Source of the DNA: Halobacillus litoralis
GTDB lineage: Bacteria; Bacillota; Bacilli; Bacillales; Halobacillaceae
DNA length: 64,000 nucleotides
Reading direction: 5' to 3'
NCBI RefSeq assembly: GCF_020524025.1
Contig: NZ_JAIVKN010000002.1
Coordinates: forward strand, 1-64,000
Both the position numbers and the translations under genes were made by a program. Below are positions 54,208 through 64,000 of this stretch, in pieces. Every line of letters starts with the position of its first letter. The first letter of the stretch is position 1. Under the pieces are notes generated by a model. It was not told the origin of the DNA. It did not search any database and saw only the letters and a program-made list of their open reading frames with translations.

Positions 54208-54972
54208 GGGTTCCATAGGAACAGAGAATGATGGATTTCCTTCATCCCCTGTCATTCCTCCATAAAATTCCGGGACTTTTCCTAAGATTGTCGCTTGATC
54301 TATAGGGATATTATTCGTTACAACTGTAGTTTCCGTAGAAAATGGAATAACAATTCGAACATTTACCTCAAAGTGAATCGTTAACTCAAATAATGCTGCA
54401 TTAATTCCATATTCCGTCATGTCTATGTCTACTTCAGACTGAACATCTCCAATGACTCTTAATTGTACGGGTACTTTCGGTCCCAGGTTTGCCAACAGAC
54501 TATTGTTTGTGGCTAACCCTATTGGTAATTCAATAAGTGTAGCCGGCTGTTCTCCCTCTTCATCCTGAGTTCGATCAGGGTCTATATTGGGTTCAAGTGC
54601 CGTGTCTTCCATAGGAAGTTCTCCAAGCTCCATCCGCTTTAGGAAATTTTGCACCCGGATCGTCGTGTCTCTTAAGGCTCTATTTACAACGACTGAATTC
54701 CAACCCATATATACAATATTCCCCTGATTATCTTTTTCCATCTTTACGAGGTCATTAAATTGTAAGTCCTCTGCAATTGTCTTACTTACAGCTTCGTTAA
54801 TAGCATCTCTTGCAAGCTGTTGAGCTTTCGTTTCTGCAATTTCTACAAGCGCTGGTGTTACTCCCCTATTAATAAACCATAGGCTTAATGCAGTGAAAAG
54901 GGCAAAAAAGACGATACTAATAACAATCCGCTTTCCAATGGAAGAACTTGATGTCACGTGTTTTTTGGACAT
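54199..54972 (-). CDS. yunB: Sporulation protein YunB
   Basis: A 257-aa protein with one N-terminal membrane anchor (RIVISIVFFALFTALSLWF, residues 13-31) and a large extracytoplasmic domain; GVTPALVEIAETKAQQLA follows the helix and IPIDQATILGKVPEFYGG closes it. It matches B. subtilis YunB, a mother-cell sporulation protein needed for normal spore formation. The ATG at 54972 follows GGAGGG. No terminator separates it from the lysine riboswitch region downstream. Confidence 0.9.
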   Translation of the reverse strand: MSKKHVTSSSSIGKRIVISIVFFALFTALSLWFINRGVTPALVEIAETKAQQLARDAINEAVSKTIAEDLQFNDLVKMEKDNQGNIVYMGWNSVVVNRALRDTTIRVQNFLKRMELGELPMEDTALEPNIDPDRTQDEEGEQPATLIELPIGLATNNSLLANLGPKVPVQLRVIGDVQSEVDIDMTEYGINAALFELTIHFEVNVRIVIPFSTETTVVTNNIPIDQATILGKVPEFYGGMTGDEGNPSFSVPMEPLQ

Positions 54973-55049
54973 CCAACAACCCTCCTCACCTATGTATATG
55001 AAAGGAATTAAGGATGTATCCTTTCCATTTTGTAAGGTTGTTGAAAACA

Positions 55050-55079
55050 AAAAAAGCTGCCGGAAAGGCAGCTTTTTCA
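55050..55079 (-). terminator. yunD terminator
   Basis: AAAAAGCTGCC, 5-nt loop and exact complement, then a T run on the minus strand. Confidence 0.9.
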
Positions 55080-55090
55080 TCATTTATCCT

Positions 55091-56476
55091 CTATTTTTTA
55101 AGTGCTTCTGACAACAGGTCCCTCAACAGTTCAGGCATATAGTACGTTTTAGTAGAAGCGTAGGCAATCTCAGGAAAGAACCTCCCAAAAGTAAACGTAT
55201 CCGCCGTAGCAAAGCTGTATACCTTCTCATAATCGATGGGACTGCCTTCATAAGTGACTTTTCTTACATGCTCAACCCCGTCTCCATCAGTAGATACTTC
55301 AATATCCACTCCGGCAAACACCATTTTCCCTATAACCTCTCCTCTAAATCCAAAGCCTTTCAATTTAATTTCGGTCAATTTTTTTGTATGAGCCGCTCTA
55401 ATAACTTCAAGCAGTTCATCCCCTTTTAAATTTACTTTACATGGGTTCATAGGATGAGGGCAGATTCGATGTACATCTTCATAAGTAATCTCACCTGCAG
55501 GTAAATGATCCAGGAGAACGCCGGCATTCAGCATAGCGATATCTGAGGATGTCCAGCTTTTCAACTGTTCTGTCAGCCTCGTCATTAATGGTGTATCCTG
55601 AAACCAAGCAATATGCAGAGGTTCCTTTAAATAAGTGACAGGCGTTCCCAGACGTTCAATCGCTTCTACTCGAATCTGTTTGATATGTTCTGTAACCTGC
55701 TCATCTTTTTTCAGATGTTCTGTAGGTATAGCATACGCCTGTTTGTTATCCATCTCTTTGGTCTCTAAATCCCACTCAACCATAACCTCGCCGAGATGTG
55801 TTCCATGTTTACCTGCGGCTGTAAGAAGAGAACCATCCACATACTCTCCATTTTTAAATAAATGATGTGTATGCCCGCCAATAATAATATCAATGTCGCT
55901 GTACCGCCTGGCAATTTCCTCATCATCATTAATTCCCAAGTGGGAAAGCAGAATCGTGATATCCGCTTTTTCGCTAACCTCCATCAGCAATTCATCCAGA
56001 ACTTCATAAGGAGATTGAACATCCCAGCCCAACTTTTGATAAAATGCCCTGAATGGTGCAGTTAACCCAATAACCGCAATCTTTGTACCAAGTTTAGACT
56101 CCATAATATGGTATGGTTTCAACCAGATTGGCGGGCTTGTCTCATCGCACTTTAAGTTGGCACATACAACTTGAAATTCTGCCTGATCATATAAATGGTG
56201 AAGATCTTCACTAGCAAGCGTGATTCCTTCGTTATTGCCGATAGTGACCACATTATATCCGGCCCGATTAAGAAGTTCGACATTTCCTTTTCCCATCAGC
56301 CCTTCAGCAATTGGATGAAAACGGTCTAAATGATCTCCGTTATCAAACAGCCAATATTCTTCACCTTTGTAATCGTGTTTCTTTTTTTGTTCATTAAAGT
56401 AGCCGACGATTTGGGGCCAATTTTCAAAGTGGCTGTGCAAGTCACTCGTATAATAAAAAAATAATTTTTCCTTCAT
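55091..56476 (-). CDS. yunD: 5'-nucleotidase-family metallophosphoesterase YunD
   Basis: A 461-aa two-domain enzyme: an N-terminal calcineurin-like metallophosphatase (YTSDLHSHFEN, LFDNGDHLDRF, TIGNNEG, LLSHLGI, IIGGHTHHLF) and a C-terminal 5'-nucleotidase domain (ICPHPMNPCKVNLKGDEL). No signal peptide is present, so it should act in the cytoplasm. It matches B. subtilis YunD. Tandem ATG codons at 56479 and 56476 follow GAGGAG, which lies in the short gap after yunE. Substrate unknown. Confidence 0.9.
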   Translation of the reverse strand: MKEKLFFYYTSDLHSHFENWPQIVGYFNEQKKKHDYKGEEYWLFDNGDHLDRFHPIAEGLMGKGNVELLNRAGYNVVTIGNNEGITLASEDLHHLYDQAEFQVVCANLKCDETSPPIWLKPYHIMESKLGTKIAVIGLTAPFRAFYQKLGWDVQSPYEVLDELLMEVSEKADITILLSHLGINDDEEIARRYSDIDIIIGGHTHHLFKNGEYVDGSLLTAAGKHGTHLGEVMVEWDLETKEMDNKQAYAIPTEHLKKDEQVTEHIKQIRVEAIERLGTPVTYLKEPLHIAWFQDTPLMTRLTEQLKSWTSSDIAMLNAGVLLDHLPAGEITYEDVHRICPHPMNPCKVNLKGDELLEVIRAAHTKKLTEIKLKGFGFRGEVIGKMVFAGVDIEVSTDGDGVEHVRKVTYEGSPIDYEKVYSFATADTFTFGRFFPEIAYASTKTYYMPELLRDLLSEALKK

Positions 56477-56487
56477 CATCAGTCTCC

Positions 56488-57300
56488 TCACCCTAAACCT
56501 TGCCATATTAAGCGAATACCAATTAATATAAGCAGCACTCGAAGAAACCATTCAACCGCTCTGCCGTTAAGCTTTCGATTAATGCCTGCCCCCAGTGTAC
56601 CTCCTAGATAAGCACCTGGTATAAACCAGAGAGTATATCCCAGTTCAACATGTCCTAAAAATACATGCATGGCAGAACTTGATATGCTGGCAAAGAAAAT
56701 CATAAACATCGATGTCGCTGTCGCAATATGAGGAGGGATGTTCAGCAGAAGAATCATCGCTGGAACCATAAGAGACCCTCCGCCGATCCCAAGCAGACCC
56801 GACAACATTCCAACTGTAAACGAAAGCACAAATCCAATGAGAAACGGCATTCGATAAGTATAAGTTTTTCCATCAATGGTTTTTTCCCTCTTTAGACCTT
56901 TTTTAATAAGCGGATCGCCTATCTGCCTTCTCGGTATGAAAAATAGAAGAGATACTATAATCATAACGCAGCCAAAAAACAGGGAAAAACCATCTGTTTT
57001 AAAATATTGATTGAACCATGATCCTACAATTCCACCAGGAATACTCCCGAAAAGGAAAATTAAACCAATTTTTTTATCTACTCGCTCGTGCTTCATATAC
57101 GAAATAGCGGATGACATGCCCGTAAAAATCATGACAACCAGTGAAACACCCACAATAGACTGCGGACTGACCCAGTCAAAGGATGAAAAATGGTCACCCA
57201 GGAAAAGCAGAACAGGAACTAAAATTACACCGCCGCCAAGACCGGCGACACTACCAACCAATGCTGTTACTAAGCCAATGATGAACATCACAAAAAACAT
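56488..57300 (-). CDS. yunE: TauE/SafE-family anion exporter YunE
   Basis: A 270-aa membrane protein with about eight helices and the TSUP family GLGGGVILVPVLLFLGD near residue 20 and its internal repeat GLLGIGGGSLMVPAMILL near residue 167. Family members move sulfite, sulfoacetate or other sulfur-containing or organic anions. It matches YunE. It lies 11 nt upstream of yunD and is likely cotranscribed. The substrate cannot be read from the sequence. Confidence 0.9.
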   Translation of the reverse strand: MFFVMFIIGLVTALVGSVAGLGGGVILVPVLLFLGDHFSSFDWVSPQSIVGVSLVVMIFTGMSSAISYMKHERVDKKIGLIFLFGSIPGGIVGSWFNQYFKTDGFSLFFGCVMIIVSLLFFIPRRQIGDPLIKKGLKREKTIDGKTYTYRMPFLIGFVLSFTVGMLSGLLGIGGGSLMVPAMILLLNIPPHIATATSMFMIFFASISSSAMHVFLGHVELGYTLWFIPGAYLGGTLGAGINRKLNGRAVEWFLRVLLILIGIRLIWQGLG

Positions 57301-57686
57301 ACAGTACCTTCCTTAACTCTATATAGATAATATTATAGTATCATGTTTTGTATTCATAAAACATCACGCCTTGTCTTATAGATAAAACCAAAAACCATTC
57401 CAGTTAATCCTCATAAAAAGTAAGCCCGATTCCCCTTATACAAGCTTATATAGGAAAACGTACCGGGTGGACAAAATAATCAAATGGTGTTTTCTCGAGT
57501 GAACTTCCATCTATATAAAAAGAAGCCTTTTGAAGGTAGAAAGTCTATGCAGCATACGTCATACAAATGAGGATTAAACCTGAAAAAACATACAAAACAT
57601 CAAGAGAAGGTTCCATGGAAGGAGAAACTGGAGTAACCATTTCTGCAAAAGAACATTCCCTCATCCCCATTTTTTGTTATGTTTTA
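57301..57686. other. 386-nt gene-free stretch between yunE and the BCCT gene
   Basis: Holds the yunE upstream region, with a minus-strand TATAAT at 57332-57337 that may be its -10. No convincing ORF, structured RNA or clear BCCT terminator was found in the rest. Confidence 0.5.
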
Positions 57687-59261
57687 TCATTTCTCAATTT
57701 TATCAATAAAAAACATTTTGAAGGCGGAAAATACTTGTAGCACAAAAACAAACAAAACCACCGATCCACCCAGGGCAGCTAAATACTTCACTCCATCGAC
57801 TCCCTGTTCCCCACCTGCAAAAGCAACCATTACATAGGCAATAACAGCAATGGAAACAGCCCACAACAGCATTTTCCATTTAGCTGGTTCTTCATCAAAG
57901 CGGATGTTAATGGTACATAATGTTGCTATAGCACGAACCATAGAGTCCGCGGCAGTAGCAAATGAGAGAATCAAGGCAATCATTACAATCGGAATAATGA
58001 TTGAAGCAAAAGGCAGGTGGGCTAAAAATGTCCACAAAGCTGAAACAGCACCATTTTCCTTAATGGTTGAAATAAGATCAACAGTGTTATTCTCCTGCCA
58101 ATGTAAAGCAGTTCCGCCAAAAATCCCAAACCAAAGAACACTAAAAGCGGCTGGTAATATCCAATTGATGACCATAAACTGACGAATGGTGCGTCCATAA
58201 GATATGATTGCTAGAAAGATCCCCATTAAAGGCGCATAGGCTATCCAAATAGCCCAATCATATAGTGTCCACCACATAACCAGCGCCTCTCCACCGATCA
58301 CTCCTGGATCGAGACCCCATCCCCAGAAATTCTGCAGCCAATAAGAAAATCCAGCTGTCGTAGAGTTTAATATGTATAGCGTTGGTCCTATTACTATCAG
58401 TACAATAAGCAGGAAATAAAAGACATTGGCGTTAAACGATGACATTTTACGAATCCCTTTATCCAACCCTTTTAATGCGGATATTGTAAACAACCCTGTT
58501 ATTAAAAAGGCTAGCACAAACCAAAGAATCGGACCTTGTTCAAATCCATAAGTCATTTCAATTCCAGAACCAACCAATGCCAAGCCAGCTCCAAGTGATG
58601 AAGCTAAACCAAGGGCTATCGCCAATACTGCCAGTGTGTCTATAATCCCCGGCCAGAAACCTCTGGTAATCTTGTTTCCAAACAATGGCGTTAAAGTTGC
58701 CGTAACCGACAATTCCTTTTTTCTATTAAAATACATATAGGCAACAACCAAACCACTGAGTGAATACATCGCATATGGGATAAAAGTCCAATTATACAAA
58801 GATCGTCCCATGGCAAAAAATGCAGCAGAAGCAGTCCCCGGCTCCACCCCTGTATTATTCAATTCTCCATAAATGTTCCCAAAGTAGATAATTGGTTCGT
58901 TTACTCCATAAGTGATAACACCTGTGGCGACCCCTCCAGTCAAAGCCATTGCAAACCAAGAACGGAACGGGTATTTAGGCTTAGCATCAGCACCTCCCAG
59001 TCGAATACTCCCTATTTTCGAGAAGGTTACAACACTCACAATAATGAGTGCCATCAAGGAAATGATTTGATAAAGCCACCCAAGTCCTTTTAACGATGCT
59101 GTAAATCCGTTCATGGTAATCTCAGTCAACACCTGATTGTTCACTATTCCAAGAATAGCTCCTCCTCCAACTATTAAAAAGGCAGGTATAAAAACGGATT
59201 TTCGTGTTTTCTGTTTCCCACCCGGACTCTGGTTTACTTCTTTTTCAGCTGCCAACGACAT
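57687..59261 (-). CDS. BCCT-family transporter
   Basis: A 524-aa carrier of the betaine/choline/carnitine family with about twelve membrane helices. The BCCT signature region is WTLYDWAIWIAYAPLMG followed by SYGRTIRQF near residue 335, and the TM-glycine stretch TGGVATGVITYGVNEP lies near residue 110. That stretch differs from the GMGIG form of Na+-coupled BetP, so coupling ion and substrate are uncertain. Uptake of a compatible solute fits the presumed salt-adapted host. AAAGGGGGAA precedes the ATG. It is monocistronic. Confidence 0.92.
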   Translation of the reverse strand: MSLAAEKEVNQSPGGKQKTRKSVFIPAFLIVGGGAILGIVNNQVLTEITMNGFTASLKGLGWLYQIISLMALIIVSVVTFSKIGSIRLGGADAKPKYPFRSWFAMALTGGVATGVITYGVNEPIIYFGNIYGELNNTGVEPGTASAAFFAMGRSLYNWTFIPYAMYSLSGLVVAYMYFNRKKELSVTATLTPLFGNKITRGFWPGIIDTLAVLAIALGLASSLGAGLALVGSGIEMTYGFEQGPILWFVLAFLITGLFTISALKGLDKGIRKMSSFNANVFYFLLIVLIVIGPTLYILNSTTAGFSYWLQNFWGWGLDPGVIGGEALVMWWTLYDWAIWIAYAPLMGIFLAIISYGRTIRQFMVINWILPAAFSVLWFGIFGGTALHWQENNTVDLISTIKENGAVSALWTFLAHLPFASIIIPIVMIALILSFATAADSMVRAIATLCTINIRFDEEPAKWKMLLWAVSIAVIAYVMVAFAGGEQGVDGVKYLAALGGSVVLFVFVLQVFSAFKMFFIDKIEK

Positions 59262-59753
59262 TTTCTATTCCCCCTTTTCAAACTTTCTAAAGCTTATCTT
59301 AATATAGCAAAATTTGTAAAGGTTGAATATTCCAACAGCTCTTCCGTCAGGTATTTAAGAGATCTGAATTCGACATATAAGTTGTCATATAGCAGGGGGA
59401 TAGTGGCTGGGACAATCAGGCCCTGTAAGATGTAAGGCTTTCGATGTCATCATAGGACGCATTGAAAATTATAAGACTTTCCGTCTCCCGTAGTCCTGAC
59501 GATGAAAGCAAACTCTACCCTCAACGCTATATTCCTTAAAACCATTTCCTCTGAAACAGTAAATTAACTCCTTAAAACATTTACACCGACAGTGACCTGG
59601 CCATTTTAAAAAAATCACTGGTTCTAAAAGGTTATCACAATACCTTTGTTAAAGAGGACTAAGTCCCCTTCTTCCAAGAACAAACTCTAGCACCGGAATA
59701 TATAAATGAGACAGCAATGAGAGATTTTTATTCCAATTCGCTAACAGACAGGC
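59262..59753. other. 492-nt gene-free stretch downstream of the 60 kb membrane gene
   Basis: No ORF, promoter or riboswitch of a known class could be recognised. It contains a nested stem-loop at 59437-59509 and GGGAC/GTCCC-type inverted motifs near 59409 and 59658, so it may be a structured RNA or a decayed element. Confidence 0.5.
59437..59509. repeat. Nested stem-loop of unknown function
   Basis: GCTTT (59437-59441), CATC and AGGAC pair in order with GTCCT (59493-59497), GATG and AAAGC (59505-59509), with a bulge and a small internal loop. The 34-nt apical loop holds its own AGAC-5 nt-GTCT hairpin. Strand of action is unknown. Confidence 0.4.
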
Positions 59754-60080
59754 TTATTTTGCATCCACAGTATTCAAAACCCTATAAACTAAGTATTGAA
59801 CTAAACTAAACCCTATGAACGCTCCCCAGACACACAGATAATACACTGTTGGGTTTAATGCCGAATAGTAGTTAACCGCCATAAAAGCACCCATTAACAC
59901 TTTCGGACCTATGTAACTATAAATCAGACTGACAAAGAAGAAGATATATTTGTTGATTCTGTCGGTGATAATGGAATCTTCGCTTGCATTTGCTATTAAC
60001 AAAGACAAAATACTCACGAAAAAATACAGCACCATTAGGGTAGTCGCTTCTAAGCCCGAAAAATCGATGTGAAGTCCCAC
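59754..60080 (-). CDS. Small polytopic membrane protein of unknown function
   Basis: A 108-aa hydrophobic protein with about three to four membrane helices (LMVLYFFVSILSLLIANA, YIFFFVSLIYSYIGPKVLMG, VYYLCVWGAFIGFSLVQYLV). It begins with GTG, seven nt after AAAGGAGGG, a strong ribosome site. No family is recognised. It lies between the BCCT gene and the suf operon with long gaps on both sides. Confidence 0.6.
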   Translation of the reverse strand: MGLHIDFSGLEATTLMVLYFFVSILSLLIANASEDSIITDRINKYIFFFVSLIYSYIGPKVLMGAFMAVNYYSALNPTVYYLCVWGAFIGFSLVQYLVYRVLNTVDAK

Positions 60081-60242
60081 TCAATTCCCTCCTTTGAATG
60101 ATACAAATCTTTTAATGAGCCTCTTATATGCAATCATAAATCATTATTGTTTCGCAAGAAGAATGATCCTTCCAGGGAGAAAGGGACGATAGAGCATGTA
60201 ACAAATTCAGTTTAATTGACACAAGAAGATAGAGAACAAAGA

Positions 60243-60275
60243 AAACCCCTGCCACAAATTTTGCGGCAGGGGTTT
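60243..60275 (-). terminator. suf operon terminator
   Basis: AAACCCCTGCC, 11-nt loop, GGCAGGGGTTTT on the minus strand, right after the sufB stop. Confidence 0.9.
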
Positions 60276-60282
60276 AGAGTGA

Positions 60283-61680
60283 TTAACCGATGGAACCTTC
60301 CATTTCGAATTTAATTAGACGGTTCATCTCTACTGCATATTCCATTGGCAGTTCTTTCGTGAACGGCTCAATGAAGCCCATAACGATCATTTCAGTCGCT
60401 TCTTCCTCAGAAATACCACGACTCATAAGATAGAACAACTGCTCTTCAGAAACTTTAGAAACTTTAGCTTCATGCTCAAGAGAGATGTTTTCATTCATGA
60501 TTTCGTTGTATGGGATTGTATCAGATGTGGATTCGTTATCCATGATGAGTGTATCACACTCAACGTTGGAACGAGCTCCCTCTGCTTTACGTCCAAATTG
60601 TACAATTCCACGGTACGTTACTTTACCACCATGTTTTGAGATGGACTTAGAAACGATTGTGGAGGAAGTATTTGGAGCTAAGTGGTGCATTTTCGCTCCA
60701 GCATCCTGGTGCTGACCTTTACCTGCAAGAGCAATGGAAAGTGTCATTCCACGTGCCCCTTCACCTTTAAGCAATACAGCAGGGTATTTCATAGTCAGTT
60801 TAGAACCAAGGTTACCGTCTACCCATTCCATTGTAGCGTTTGATTCTGCAACCGCACGTTTCGTAACAAGGTTATAAACGTTGTTCGCCCAGTTCTGAAT
60901 GGTTGTATAACGGCAGTAAGCATTATCTTTTACAAAGATTTCAACAACCGCACTGTGAAGGGAGCTTGATGAATACGTAGGAGCTGTACAACCTTCTACG
61001 TAGTGCACAGATGATCCTTCATCAGCAATAATCAGCGTACGCTCGAACTGACCCATATTCTCAGAGTTAATACGGAAATAGGCTTGAAGCGGAGTTTCCA
61101 CTTTTGTATCTTTCGGTACATAAATGAAAGAGCCGCCAGACCATACAGCAGAGTTTAATGCTGAGAACTTATTATCAGATGGAGGGATAACCTTACCGAA
61201 GTATTCACGGAAGAGATCCTCATTTTCTTTAAGGGCGGAATCTGTATCTTTAAAGATTACACCTAGATCTTCCAGGTCTTTCTCCATGTTATGATAAACG
61301 ACTTCAGATTCATACTGTGCAGACACACCAGCGAGATACTTTTGTTCTGCTTCTGGAATACCTAGACGGTCGAATGTGTTTTTAATTTCCTCAGGAACTT
61401 CATCCCAGGAGCGTTCTGAACGCTCAGATGGCTTCACGTAATAAGTGATGTCATCAAAATCAAGTTCCTGAAGGTCGCCGCCCCACTGTGGCATTGGCAT
61501 TTTATAAAATTGCTCAAGAGACTTCAAACGGAAGTCAAGCATCCATTTCGGTTCTTCTTTATAGTTGGAGATCTGTTCAACGACTTCTTTCGTCAAACCT
61601 TTCTGCGTACGGAAAATCGAAATATCTTTTTCGTGGAATCCGTATTGATACTCTCCCACTTCTGGCTCTTTTTTGGCCAT
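60283..61680 (-). CDS. sufB: Fe-S cluster assembly protein SufB
   Basis: A 465-aa scaffold subunit of the SufBCD complex that builds Fe-S clusters in the cytoplasm. Beta-helix core sequences include [23 protein letters not shown] read in two parts, [10 protein letters not shown] with a conserved Cys, and the C-terminal [21 protein letters not shown] shared with SufD. AAAGGAGG precedes the ATG. It is the last gene of the operon, 32 nt after sufU, and ends at a strong terminator. Confidence 0.97.
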   Translation of the reverse strand: MAKKEPEVGEYQYGFHEKDISIFRTQKGLTKEVVEQISNYKEEPKWMLDFRLKSLEQFYKMPMPQWGGDLQELDFDDITYYVKPSERSERSWDEVPEEIKNTFDRLGIPEAEQKYLAGVSAQYESEVVYHNMEKDLEDLGVIFKDTDSALKENEDLFREYFGKVIPPSDNKFSALNSAVWSGGSFIYVPKDTKVETPLQAYFRINSENMGQFERTLIIADEGSSVHYVEGCTAPTYSSSSLHSAVVEIFVKDNAYCRYTTIQNWANNVYNLVTKRAVAESNATMEWVDGNLGSKLTMKYPAVLLKGEGARGMTLSIALAGKGQHQDAGAKMHHLAPNTSSTIVSKSISKHGGKVTYRGIVQFGRKAEGARSNVECDTLIMDNESTSDTIPYNEIMNENISLEHEAKVSKVSEEQLFYLMSRGISEEEATEMIVMGFIEPFTKELPMEYAVEMNRLIKFEMEGSIG

Positions 61681-61712
61681 GTTAAATACCTCCTTTTGGT
61701 ATTGACAAAAGC

Positions 61713-64000
<2,288 letters not shown>

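Noticed and set aside
57615-57740. A 41-codon plus-strand ORF entering the BCCT gene from its 3' side
   Set aside because: No ribosome site, no recognisable sequence, and it runs antisense into a real gene.

Overview
This 64 kb window is ordinary chromosome from a low-GC, spore-forming member of the Bacillaceae. Gene order follows the Bacillus subtilis blocks ytw-leuS-ytq-ytp-yto-metK-pckA-ytk-men, then yug, then yui/yum/yut, then yun and suf. Three things suggest a moderately halophilic or marine relative, of the Halobacillus kind, but the genus is inference: the proteins are fairly acidic, Na+-coupled carriers cluster at 50.3-59.3 kb (NSS, NhaC, BCCT), and the gene order is a condensed version of that of B. 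subtilis. No prophage, insertion sequence, CRISPR array or tRNA was seen.

Layout. Bases 1-300 are the leader and tandem promoters of an rRNA operon running off the left edge; only about the first 9 nt of 16S rRNA are inside. From 0.4 to 8.7 kb come two rhodaneses, leuS with a T-box, mnmM/ytqB, the ytpA-ytpB lipid/terpenoid pair, ytoA, and metK with a SAM riboswitch. pckA (CcpN-like operator) and ytkD follow. From 11.6 to 20.8 kb lies a complete menaquinone cluster: menF-D-H-B-E-C on the minus strand, with menA and a MenI-type thioesterase divergent. At 20.8-25 kb are a DksA-like protein, a small lipoprotein, ribU with an FMN riboswitch, ytoP and a thioredoxin-like gene. The yug block (25-32 kb) holds a K+ channel, yugN, pgi, yugJ, yuzA, yugI, an XRE regulator and a PatB-type lyase. 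A copper-ligand-deficient SOD-like lipoprotein, kapB, deoD, pepA and yuiD-C-B follow. At 38.4-42.6 kb are a type II NADH dehydrogenase with a Rex-like operator, ferredoxin-NADP reductase and small Fe-S or thiol proteins. The yut block (42.6-49.2 kb) ends in the sporulation genes yutC and lytH. Then come an NSS carrier with a 32-aa partner, an NhaC-family carrier under a lysine riboswitch, yunB-D-E, a BCCT carrier, and sufD-S-U-B, cut by the right edge.

How it fits together. MenF-D-H-C-E-B, the thioesterase and MenA make demethylmenaquinone, the electron acceptor for the NADH dehydrogenase. Suf, YutM and YutI serve Fe-S assembly. Four RNA sensors (Leu-tRNA T-box, SAM, FMN, lysine) control supply genes. 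The least explained items are a 519-aa exported membrane protein (44.4 kb), a nested stem-loop in a 490-nt gap (59.4 kb), a possible small RNA (21.8 kb), and a hairpin that is both terminator-like and contains the next gene's Shine-Dalgarno (47.85 kb). I found no convincing wholly new multi-gene system.
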